Assembly: GCA_002454425.1 (NCBI GenBank)
Contig: DKIV01000039.1
Coordinates: forward strand, 1-19,714
Length of the DNA: 19,714 bases
Direction of reading: 5' to 3'
Source: Sphingobacteriaceae bacterium UBA6709
GTDB lineage: Bacteria > Bacteroidota > Bacteroidia > Sphingobacteriales > Sphingobacteriaceae
Shown here: positions 6,947 to 13,701 of the stretch, one piece after another
How positions within the stretch are numbered: position 1 is the first letter of the stretch
Layout of the letters: every line of letters starts with the position of its first letter
The notes under the pieces: generated by a model
Told to the model about the DNA's origin: nothing
Database searches by the model: none
Seen by the model: the letters and a program-made list of their open reading frames with translations, nothing else
Position numbers and translations under genes: made by a program

Positions 6947-7719
6947 TGGAAAAGAAACATCCTGTAATAGATAAAACGAAAGACGTTATTACCATTCGTG
7001 ATCTTGAAAAATCATTTGGCGATAACCACGTGCTTCGGGGAGTAGATCTTGACCTTTATCAGGGAGAGAATCTTGTTGTTCTTGGACGTTCCGGTACCGG
7101 GAAGTCTGTTTTAATAAAGATTATTTCGGGCTTGCTGAAGCCTGATACAGGTTTGGTGAGTGTTCTTGGCCGGGAAGTCGATAAGCTTAGTGCGAATGAA
7201 CTACAGGAACTGCGTCTGAAAATTGGTTTTTCGTTTCAGAATAGCGCCTTGTATGATAGTATGACTGTTCGCGAGAACCTGGAATTTCCCCTGGTTAGAA
7301 ATTCTAAGCATCTAAGCAGGCGCGATATCAATAAGGCGATTGAGGGCGTTTTGGATGCGGTGGGACTTCTGCAAGCTATAAATCAAATGCCAAGCGAGCT
7401 TTCGGGTGGGCAGCGTAAACGTATCGGCATTGCCAGAACGTTGATCATGCGTCCGGAAATCATGCTCTACGATGAGCCTACGGCGGGCTTGGATCCAATT
7501 ACATGCATTGATATCAATAACCTTATTAATGAGGTGCAGGATCGCTATAAAACATCGTCTATCATCATTACTCATGACCTTACCTGTGCTAAGTCGACGG
7601 GAGATAGGGTAATTATGCTTCTGGATGGGCGCTTTGAGCGTCAGGGAAGCTTCGAAGAGGTTTTTGATACAGACGACGAACGAGTTAAAACATTTTATAA
7701 TTATAATTTCACAGCTTAA
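6946..7719 (+). CDS. mlaF: MlaF-family ABC transporter ATP-binding protein
   Basis: Cytoplasmic ATPase (257 aa) that powers the Mla-type lipid transporter. All nucleotide-binding motifs are present: Walker A GRSGTGKS at 47-54, Q-loop glutamine Q98, signature LSGGQ at 152-156, Walker B IMLYDE at 172-177 with catalytic E177, D-loop GLD at 181-183 and switch histidine H210. The fold and length match MlaF/Ttg2A-like proteins. It overlaps mlaE by one base at its start and mlaD by one base at its end (TAATG at both junctions), which fits fixed stoichiometry of the three subunits. Confidence 0.94.
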   Translation: MEKKHPVIDKTKDVITIRDLEKSFGDNHVLRGVDLDLYQGENLVVLGRSGTGKSVLIKIISGLLKPDTGLVSVLGREVDKLSANELQELRLKIGFSFQNSALYDSMTVRENLEFPLVRNSKHLSRRDINKAIEGVLDAVGLLQAINQMPSELSGGQRKRIGIARTLIMRPEIMLYDEPTAGLDPITCIDINNLINEVQDRYKTSSIIITHDLTCAKSTGDRVIMLLDGRFERQGSFEEVFDTDDERVKTFYNYNFTA

Positions 7720-8696
7720 TGGAAAATACAGAAAATAAGAGGTCTGTAATCTTGGGTATTTTTGTGTTACTTGGCATCGTGTTTTTTGTGCTGGCAGTGT
7801 TTACACTAGCAGGTCAGCAGAAGCGCTTTGTGAAGAGCATAGGTCTCACGGCTATATTTGATGATGTTTCGGGTTTGAAGGTAGGGAATAATGTCTGGTT
7901 TTCCGGGGTTAAAGTGGGTACTGTAAAGAGTATTGATTTCTACGGAAATTCTCAGGTTCGTATCTCGATGAATGTCGAGGAAGAGGCTCAGAAATATATC
8001 CATAAAAACGCGACGGCCTCGATTAGTTCGGAAGGATTTATCGGGAACAAGATTATTGTAATTGATGGCGGCTCCCCTGCTCAGGCAGTGGTAGAGGACG
8101 GCGATAATATCAGGGTTAAGACTTCTGTGAGCACGGATCAGATTATGTCGGATCTTCAGAAGAATAACAAGAACCTTATCGACATCACCTCTAATCTGAA
8201 GATCATCAGCGGGGAGATTGCCAATGGTCAGGGCACTGTTGGAGCGTTATTGTCGGATTCGGTGATGGCTACAAACATGAAGAGCACTGTTTCCGGAATT
8301 CGCAGTGCCTCAGAAAATATTAACAATACCGCGGTATCGCTTTCAATGTTTGCTAATAAACTGAACGCCAAAGGCGGCCTTGTCGATAAACTGCTTACTG
8401 ATACTGTTGTGTTCAGCAATCTGAAGTATTCGTCAGAAGATATTCGGAAGCTTGGTGCTACTGCGGCATCTTTATCAGAAGATCTTAAGGTGGTGAGCGG
8501 GAAACTGAAATCTCCAGATAATCCGGTAGGTTTATTGCTTAATGATCAGGAGTCGGCCGCGAGCATGAAAACTACTATTAAGAATCTGGAAACCAGTTCG
8601 AAGAAGCTTGATCAAAATTTGAAAGCACTTCAGCATAATTTCTTATTTAGAGGGTATTTCAGGAAGCACCCTGCAGAACAAGATACGACGAAGTAA
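7719..8696 (+). CDS. mlaD: MlaD/MCE-family substrate-binding protein
   Basis: Membrane-anchored periplasmic MCE protein (325 aa) that would bind or channel lipid for the MlaEF transporter. One N-terminal transmembrane helix (about 10-30) anchors it. The MCE domain follows at about 40-117 (VSGLKVGNNVWFSGVKVGTV, then a GFIGNKIIVIDGG strand). The C-terminal half is helical and contains three copies of a motif like GxVGxLLxD at residues 172, 220 and 268, exactly 48 residues apart. Such a tail could form the helical tunnel or needle seen in other MCE proteins, but that is inference. It is the last gene of the operon. MlaA, MlaB and MlaC homologues are not present here, so the outer-membrane partner must lie elsewhere. 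Confidence 0.92.
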   Translation: MENTENKRSVILGIFVLLGIVFFVLAVFTLAGQQKRFVKSIGLTAIFDDVSGLKVGNNVWFSGVKVGTVKSIDFYGNSQVRISMNVEEEAQKYIHKNATASISSEGFIGNKIIVIDGGSPAQAVVEDGDNIRVKTSVSTDQIMSDLQKNNKNLIDITSNLKIISGEIANGQGTVGALLSDSVMATNMKSTVSGIRSASENINNTAVSLSMFANKLNAKGGLVDKLLTDTVVFSNLKYSSEDIRKLGATAASLSEDLKVVSGKLKSPDNPVGLLLNDQESAASMKTTIKNLETSSKKLDQNLKALQHNFLFRGYFRKHPAEQDTTK

Positions 8697-8857
8697 TCAT
8701 TAATAACCGGTTACTTAATTTCCCTTGGATGTGATGTTGCAAATAGCATTGATCCAGGGGATTTTTATTTACAGCGAAATGCCAGTTACCTGCTTTCGGA
8801 TTGGTGTTCTTCAACGAAGTCTGCTTAGTAAGGAATACGGACCTGGAAATGGAGAAG

Positions 8858-9589
8858 TTAGAGGAGATGTAGTGCTTCGCAGGCTTTCTCTGCGGCAAGT
8901 TTTTCAGCGTTTTTCTTATTATAATCTCGGCCGATACCCTTGGTTTCGCCATCTATTAAGGCGTGAATTGTAAAGAGGCGATTGCTTTCCCCATCGCTGT
9001 TTTCCATGAGTTCGAACATAACTTCCTTACTATTGCGCTGGCACCATTCAATGAGCTTGCTTTTAAAGTTTGACTCAGTGCGTTCAAGCATCTGTATGTC
9101 AACGTGGGGTTTTATGATGCGGTTGAGGATAAAGCTCTTGGTAAAATCATATCCTTTATCGAGATAGATCGCACCGATTAAAGCCTCAAAGGCGTCGCCC
9201 AGCAGGGAGGTTTGTTTGTTAGGAAAATTGACGATCCGATTGTCGAATTCCAAGATTTCCTGAAGGCCTAATTTCCGTGATAGTTGATTGAGATTCGCCC
9301 TGCTAACAATTTTAGAGCGCATTTCGGTAAGGAAGCCTTCTGGCTTATAGGGATAAAGTTTAAAGAGCTCTTCAGCAATAACAGATCCAAGGACCGCATC
9401 GCCAAGGAACTCCAGTCGTTCATTACTATTTTTGCTGCCGTTTTTAAGAACAATGGCTACCGACCTATGGCGAAAGGCCATTCTATATAGCGCGACATTA
9501 CCGGGTACAAAACCGAGTAGATTTTTGAGATTTTGTACGTATTTACGGGTGGGCGAAAAATATAACTTGTAGATCGAAGTAAATGGCAT
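8858..9589 (-). CDS. rnc: Ribonuclease III
   Basis: Double-strand-specific endoribonuclease that processes rRNA precursors and structured RNAs. The RNase III signature NERLEFLGDAVL is present; numbered from the upstream Met at 9595, the catalytic residues are E62, D66, D134 and E137 (LGDAFEALIGAIYLD). A double-stranded RNA-binding domain fills the C-terminus (about 175-243, ending KKNAEKLAAEKACEAL). I start at the second in-frame ATG (9589, MPFTSIYKLYFSP), the usual N-terminus in Bacteroidota; ATG 9595 adds only two residues. It follows acpP-fabF on the same strand but is separated from fabF by 254 bp and a good terminator at 9773-9820, so it probably has its own promoter, which I could not identify. 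Confidence 0.94.
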   Translation of the reverse strand: MPFTSIYKLYFSPTRKYVQNLKNLLGFVPGNVALYRMAFRHRSVAIVLKNGSKNSNERLEFLGDAVLGSVIAEELFKLYPYKPEGFLTEMRSKIVSRANLNQLSRKLGLQEILEFDNRIVNFPNKQTSLLGDAFEALIGAIYLDKGYDFTKSFILNRIIKPHVDIQMLERTESNFKSKLIEWCQRNSKEVMFELMENSDGESNRLFTIHALIDGETKGIGRDYNKKNAEKLAAEKACEALHLL

Positions 9590-9849
9590 CTGCATTAATA
9601 GTCGATAATTAAAGAGCCTTTACGAAGCTAACAATATTTTGCGTTGAATGTTGCTTCTTCATCCATCAAAGCATTAAATTTTCTTCGGGGAGGAAGGCTA
9701 AGGAGTTTCGGATCAAGCGTAATATAAAGGAAATACCTAAAGATTATTTCTAAAGTAAAGGGATACTTCTGTAAAAAAGAACAACCGTTTAAAGTAATGT
9801 ATATATTCCTTAAACGGTTGATGCTCAAACTTATAGAATTATCTTTAGA
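9590..9849. other. rnc-fabF intergenic region
   Basis: This 260-bp gap holds the fabF terminator at its fabF-proximal end. The rest is AT-rich. A 66-codon minus-strand frame at 9628-9828 runs through the terminator hairpin and lacks any recognisable family feature, so I do not call it. An rnc promoter is expected here, but no TAnnTTTG box is an exact match; the closest on the minus strand is ATGCTTTG near 9667-9674. Confidence 0.6.
9773..9820 (-). terminator. Intrinsic terminator of acpP-fabF
   Basis: On the minus strand CAACCGTTTAA (plus 9810-9820) pairs perfectly with TTAAACGGTTG (plus 9782-9792). The stem extends to 13 bp with one G-U and one G-C pair and is followed by TTCTTTTTT (plus 9773-9781). 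It lies 30 bp past the fabF stop codon. Stem and U tract together make this a confident rho-independent terminator in the fabF direction. Confidence 0.85.
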
Positions 9850-11103
9850 TTATTCCTCATATTTCTTGAAGATCACAGAAGCATTGTGACCACCAAACCC
9901 GAACGTGTTGCTCTGCGCCGCCCTTACGGTACGTTTTTGAGCAGTGTTGAAGGTTAAGTTAAGCTTCGGATCAATTTCCGGATCGTCAGTAAAATGGTTG
10001 ATCGTAGGAGGTACGATATCATTTTTTACGGCGAGTATCGCGGCAATACTTTCAACTGCACCTGCAGCACCCAAAAGGTGACCAGTCATCGACTTAGTTG
10101 AGCTAATGTTCAGACGGTAAGCATCTTCTCCAAATAGCTCGACAATAGCTTTAGATTCGCTAATGTCACCTAACGGAGTAGAGGTTCCATGAACATTTAT
10201 GTAGTCAATATCAGAAGTCGTTAATCCGGCATCTTTCAATGCGTTGCCCATCACAAGTCGCGCACCTAACCCTTCGGGATGAGGAGCCGTAATGTGATTT
10301 GCATCAGCACTCATTCCACCGCCTATGATTTCCGCATAAATCTTAGCTCCTCTGGCTTTTGCATGCTCAAGTTCTTCCAGAATAATTGTACCGGAGCCTT
10401 CACCGGCAACAAATCCATCTCTGTCTTTGTCGAACGGCCTGGAGGCAGTAGCGGGATCATCATTTCTGGTTGACAGTGCGTGCATAGCATTGAAGCCACC
10501 CATACCAGCTTCGTTGATGATAGCCTCGGAACCACCTGAGATGATTACATCGGCCATGCCAATACGAATGTAGTTGAATGCGTCAATTAGTGCGTTCGTG
10601 GACGAAGCGCATGCTGAGACAGTAGAAAAGTTAGGACCTCTCAATCCGTATTTGATAGAAATGTGTCCTGGAGCGATGTCAAGAATCATCTTAGGGATGA
10701 AGAAAGGGTTATAACGGGGAGTCCCGTCGCCTTTGGCAAAATTAATTACCTCATCCATAAAAGTTTTCAATCCACCAATCCCCGAGCCCCAAATCACACC
10801 AATACGATTGATGTCATGATCTTCGAATTTGATTCCGGAATCCTGTACAGCCTCTTCCGTAGAGATGAGGGCGTACTGAACGAAAGGATCAAGTTTTCTG
10901 ATCTCTTTTCTGTCGAGAAAATCTTCTGGTTTGTAATTCTTAACTTCACAGGCAAATCTTGTCTTGAAGTTAGTGGCATCAAACCGAGTAATGGGAGCAG
11001 CGCCGCTTACCCCATTTATAAGACCATTCCAATATTCAGGAACAGTATTTCCAACTGGGGTAAGCGCACCAAGTCCTGTTACTACAACTCTTTTTAGCTC
11101 CAT
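9850..11103 (-). CDS. fabF: Beta-ketoacyl-ACP synthase II
   Basis: Condensing enzyme (417 aa) of type II fatty acid synthesis; it extends acyl-ACP with malonyl-ACP in the cytoplasm. The Cys-His-His triad is present: C165 in TVSACASS, H305 in NVHGTSTPLGD and H342 in TKSMTGHLLGAAGAVE, with the conserved K337. The C-terminal GFGGHNASVIF motif is intact and the length is standard for FabF. The gene starts 19 bp after the acpP stop on the same strand, so it shares the acpP promoter and encodes an enzyme acting on that carrier protein. Transcription ends at the hairpin at 9773-9820. Confidence 0.96.
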   Translation of the reverse strand: MELKRVVVTGLGALTPVGNTVPEYWNGLINGVSGAAPITRFDATNFKTRFACEVKNYKPEDFLDRKEIRKLDPFVQYALISTEEAVQDSGIKFEDHDINRIGVIWGSGIGGLKTFMDEVINFAKGDGTPRYNPFFIPKMILDIAPGHISIKYGLRGPNFSTVSACASSTNALIDAFNYIRIGMADVIISGGSEAIINEAGMGGFNAMHALSTRNDDPATASRPFDKDRDGFVAGEGSGTIILEELEHAKARGAKIYAEIIGGGMSADANHITAPHPEGLGARLVMGNALKDAGLTTSDIDYINVHGTSTPLGDISESKAIVELFGEDAYRLNISSTKSMTGHLLGAAGAVESIAAILAVKNDIVPPTINHFTDDPEIDPKLNLTFNTAQKRTVRAAQSNTFGFGGHNASVIFKKYEE

Positions 11104-11122
11104 TTATAATGTGGCAGCGATT

Positions 11123-11359
11123 TTATTTTACGTTCTTTTCTAAATAAGCGATAGCCTGGCCTACAGTGCCGATTGTTTCAGCCTGGTCATCAGGAATAGC
11201 TACGTTGAACTCTTTTTCAAACTCCATAATCAATTCTACGGTGTCTAAAGAGTCTGCGCCCAAATCATTTGTAAATGATGCTTCAGGTGTCACTTCACTT
11301 TCATCTACACCTAATTTTTCAACGATAATTGCTTTTACTCTTGAAGCGATATCAGACAT
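11123..11359 (-). CDS. acpP: Acyl carrier protein
   Basis: Small acidic carrier (78 aa) that holds growing fatty acyl chains on a 4'-phosphopantetheine arm. The attachment serine is S37 in the invariant DSL motif (LGADSLDTVELIMEFEKEF), and helix II and III sequences follow the family. It is first in acpP-fabF, with the promoter at 11393-11423. It is divergent from the IPExxxVDY-pyk pair. Confidence 0.97.
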   Translation of the reverse strand: MSDIASRVKAIIVEKLGVDESEVTPEASFTNDLGADSLDTVELIMEFEKEFNVAIPDDQAETIGTVGQAIAYLEKNVK

Positions 11360-11392
11360 AATTTTTATATTTTAATGGTTAAAAATTCTGTG

Positions 11393-11423
11393 CAAAGAAA
11401 AATAAATTCTGCTAAATATCAAA
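11393..11423 (-). promoter_or_regulatory. Promoter of acpP-fabF
   Basis: Read on the minus strand, TTTG (plus 11420-11423) and TTTCTTTG (plus 11393-11400) are separated by 19 bp. This fits the Bacteroidota layout of a TTTG -33 element, a spacer of about 19-21 bp and a TAnnTTTG -7 element, with one mismatch (TT for TA). The start codon is about 33 bp downstream of the -7 box. Confidence 0.6.
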
Positions 11424-11483
11424 CCTTTTTGTTTTTGGCTAAAAATGAATGACATGTACATGCAATCTTTGGTAATTCTTTTG

Positions 11484-11491
11484 TAACTTTG
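11484..11491 (+). promoter_or_regulatory. -7 box of the IPExxxVDY-pyk unit
   Basis: TAACTTTG is an exact TAnnTTTG -7 element. It lies 17 bp before the GTG start codon at 11509, which would give a leader of roughly 12 nt. A good -33 element at standard spacing is not evident; the nearest TTTG (11468-11471) is only 12 bp upstream. Confidence 0.5.
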
Positions 11492-11508
11492 ACACGTTTA
11501 TTAAACAC

Positions 11509-11928
11509 GTGAGTAAACTTATCTTAAAATACGAACCAGATATTGATTTTGTTTTAATTGCAATCACTTGTCCATTAAAGGAATATTTGCTTGCATTTAA
11601 GGTAAACAATCTTTTGAATATCAATTTTACTCGTATTAGCGATTTGTCACTTGAGAACCCGCTATCGGGAGAACCTGCTTATTTTGCCCGCTATTGCTAT
11701 AATATTGAGGCTACAGAGTCAGAATTTTTCCTAATAGCCAATAAAGGTACAGAAGGATATTTAATTCCGGAAATGAAAAAGTCAGATTATTTTGCTCTGA
11801 TCAGAAATTGTCATGATACCGAGTTTATTGACGACTTTATTGAGGGAATAAATAAAATACAAGAGGTAGCCATGGCTACAGAAGTCGATCCCGCGAAGCT
11901 TAAATCAAAGGAAAACCTAATTTTTTAG
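11509..11928 (+). CDS. IPExxxVDY-family protein
   Basis: A 139-aa protein of the uncharacterised IPExxxVDY family, found in Bacteroidota and often next to pyk or rnc. The naming motif is present with a change: IPEMKKSDY at residues 86-94, with Ser where the family name has Val. The start is GTG at 11509, supported by the -7 box just upstream and by the family-like N-terminus (LILKYEPDIDFVLIAIT). There is no signal peptide or membrane helix, so it should be cytoplasmic. It is 55 bp upstream of pyk on the same strand with no terminator between, so the two are probably co-transcribed. No biochemical function is established for the family. Confidence 0.85.
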   Translation: MSKLILKYEPDIDFVLIAITCPLKEYLLAFKVNNLLNINFTRISDLSLENPLSGEPAYFARYCYNIEATESEFFLIANKGTEGYLIPEMKKSDYFALIRNCHDTEFIDDFIEGINKIQEVAMATEVDPAKLKSKENLIF

Positions 11929-11983
11929 CATATAATAGAAACAGCTTTACACTTAAAATAATTAAGTTAAATTTTAAATCAAA

Positions 11984-13414
11984 ATGAGACAAGTACACAA
12001 ACGCGCTAAAATTGTGGCTACTATGGGTCCCGCATCGGCGCCAAAGGAAGTTCTGACCAGCATGATCAATGCCGGCCTTAATGTTTGCCGCTTAAACTTT
12101 TCTCACGGAAGTCATGAAGATCATCTGAAGGTGATCAACACTATCCGCGAAATCAGAAACGAAAATAAAGTTCACGTAGGGATATTAGCCGATCTTCAAG
12201 GTCCTAAGATCCGTATTGGAAAGGTTCAGGAAGGCGGTATCAATCTAGTAAGTGGAAACAAAATAGATATCATTACTTCAGAGGAATTTTTAGGAAACGA
12301 TAAAGAAGTATATCTTTCTTATCAGACGTTCCCGAAAGACGTACAGGAAGGCGAAATTATCCTTCTTGACGATGGAAAATATCAGTTGAGAGTGATTTCA
12401 ACCAATGGTATTGACCGTGTATCCTGCGAGGTTATTCATGGCGGAATTCTTACTTCCCGCAAAGGTGTGAATCTTCCAAATACGAAGATTTCGCTTCCTT
12501 CGCTTACAGAAGATGACCTGGTAAACCTGCATTTTGCATTGGATCAGGACGTTGAATGGATCGCACTTTCATTTGTTCGTACCGCTGAGGATGTATACTC
12601 GTTAAAACGTATCATCGCTGAAAGAGGAAAAACCGCAAGAGTTATTGCAAAGGTTGAAAAGCCTGAGGCAATTGAAAATATCGATGAGATCATTGCTGCT
12701 ACTGACGCGGTAATGGTTGCTCGTGGTGACCTTGGTGTTGAATGTCCAATGGAGCAGGTGCCATTGATGCAGAAAATGATCATTAAGAAATGTCGCGCGT
12801 TATCTAAGCCTGTAATCGTTGCTACTCAGATGCTTGAAAGCATGATTACTGCGCCTCGTGCAACACGTGCGGAAGTTAACGACGTAGCAAACTCTATTCT
12901 TGATGGTGCTGATGCGGTAATGCTTAGTGCTGAAAGTTCTGTAGGTCAGTTCCCTGTAGCTTCTATTGAGACGATGTCTAAGATCATCAACTTTATCGAG
13001 TCTACAGAATATCCTTACTTTGCTGAGAAGCCTGTAAATGCTGCTTCTGAAACCGCGTTAGCGGACGCTGTTTGCAGCTCTGCAGTATACCTTTCGCACT
13101 CAACAGGTGCTGAGTGTATCGTTGCTCGCACAGCTTCAGGATATACAGCTTACGAACTTGCCAGTCACCGTCCGAAAGCAAAAACTTACGTGTTCTCTCA
13201 AAATAAGACTTTGTTAAACACATTAAGTGTTGTTTGGGGTGTTCGCGGGTTTTATTACGAAACTTTGGAAGGTAACGATCATACAGAAGCTGTCGCTAAG
13301 ATTCTGAAAGCGCAGAACTTGTTATTGGCTGGCGACGTTGTAGTAAATACAGCATCTACACCAATTGAAGCACGCGGAAAAACAAACATGATTCACGTTA
13401 CTGTAATCGATTAA
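11984..13414 (+). CDS. pyk: Pyruvate kinase
   Basis: Last enzyme of glycolysis (476 aa), converting phosphoenolpyruvate and ADP to pyruvate and ATP. Key elements: KIVATMGPAS (9-18), CRLNFSHG with R36 and N38 (35-42), LQGPKIR (71-77), catalytic K223 in AKVEKPEAIENIDEI, metal-binding E225, ARGDLGVE (246-253) and ATQMLESM (280-287). The usual SAET segment near 315-318 reads SAESS, a mild substitution. The C-terminal allosteric domain (about 355-476) is present. It follows the IPExxxVDY gene and ends in the hairpin at 13440-13470. Confidence 0.96.
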   Translation: MRQVHKRAKIVATMGPASAPKEVLTSMINAGLNVCRLNFSHGSHEDHLKVINTIREIRNENKVHVGILADLQGPKIRIGKVQEGGINLVSGNKIDIITSEEFLGNDKEVYLSYQTFPKDVQEGEIILLDDGKYQLRVISTNGIDRVSCEVIHGGILTSRKGVNLPNTKISLPSLTEDDLVNLHFALDQDVEWIALSFVRTAEDVYSLKRIIAERGKTARVIAKVEKPEAIENIDEIIAATDAVMVARGDLGVECPMEQVPLMQKMIIKKCRALSKPVIVATQMLESMITAPRATRAEVNDVANSILDGADAVMLSAESSVGQFPVASIETMSKIINFIESTEYPYFAEKPVNAASETALADAVCSSAVYLSHSTGAECIVARTASGYTAYELASHRPKAKTYVFSQNKTLLNTLSVVWGVRGFYYETLEGNDHTEAVAKILKAQNLLLAGDVVVNTASTPIEARGKTNMIHVTVID

Positions 13415-13439
13415 TTTACAGTTATCGCGTTTTAAATAT

Positions 13440-13470
13440 AAAGGCCATTACCGTTTCGGTGATGGCCTTT
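13440..13470 (+). terminator. Terminator after pyk
   Basis: A 14-bp stem with 3-nt loop: AAAGGCCATTACCG (13440-13453) pairs with CGGTGATGGCCTTT (13457-13470) with one U-G wobble. The 3' arm ends in TTT, followed by GTCGTTAT rather than a pure U tract. It begins 26 bp after the pyk stop codon. The A-rich 5' arm means it could also act on the opposite strand, but no gene runs towards it from there. Confidence 0.75.
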
Positions 13471-13512
13471 GTCGTTATAGGGGTTAACATTTAAATGTTT
13501 AAGCGACACTGT

Positions 13513-13597
13513 TTTTCCACATCGCAAAAGGTACGTGATAGGAGACACGGGGTGTTCAGGTAACGATTTTACTTAACAGGCTGACGTTTGTGGAAAA
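13513..13597. promoter_or_regulatory. Inverted pair of DnaA-box-like 9-mers upstream of nrdJ
   Basis: TTTTCCACA at 13513-13521 and its exact reverse complement TGTGGAAAA at 13589-13597 lie in the nrdJ upstream region, 67 bp apart. TTTTCCACA fits the DnaA-box consensus TTWTNCACA. In E. coli, DnaA boxes upstream of nrdAB tie ribonucleotide reductase expression to replication. The second box ends 29 bp before the candidate -7 element. The match is to a short consensus, so DnaA binding is inference. Confidence 0.45.
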
Positions 13598-13626
13598 CAA
13601 AGATGGCGGTTGCCTGTTTCAATCGT

Positions 13627-13634
13627 TAATTTTG
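13627..13634 (+). promoter_or_regulatory. -7 box of nrdJ
   Basis: TAATTTTG is an exact TAnnTTTG element 67 bp before the nrdJ ATG. The nearest upstream TTG (13610-13612) is only 14 bp away, shorter than the usual 17-23 bp spacing, so a regulator may assist. The transcript would start near 13640, just ahead of the palindrome at 13647-13660. Confidence 0.45.
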
Positions 13635-13646
13635 TACTCCTTATTT

Positions 13647-13660
13647 AGGCCGATCGGCCT
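13647..13660. promoter_or_regulatory. Perfect 14-bp palindrome in the nrdJ leader
   Basis: AGGCCGATCGGCCT is a perfect palindrome that stands out by GC content from its AT-rich surroundings. It begins about 12 bp after the -7 box, where a bound dimeric repressor would block transcription. As RNA it could fold into a 5-bp stem with a GATC loop, followed after about 10 nt by TTCTTTTTTT, so weak attenuation is an alternative. Confidence 0.4.
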
Positions 13661-13701
13661 GGTTAGATTCTTCTTTTTTTAAAACTCATTTTTTTGACAT
13701 T

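Noticed and set aside
8704..8713. TAACCGGTTA palindrome just after mlaD
   Set aside because: Ten bp is short, no T tract follows and no promoter is nearby; likely chance.
8659..8973. Overlapping 97- and 82-codon frames on both strands between mlaD and rnc
   Set aside because: They overlap the mlaD or rnc coding regions out of frame and have no recognisable domain.
9628..9828. 66-codon minus-strand frame between rnc and fabF
   Set aside because: It runs through the fabF terminator hairpin and shows no family feature.
13471..13701. Cobalamin riboswitch upstream of the B12-dependent nrdJ
   Set aside because: No B12-box (GCCACTG) or accompanying conserved core is present; only an unrelated GACACTG occurs.
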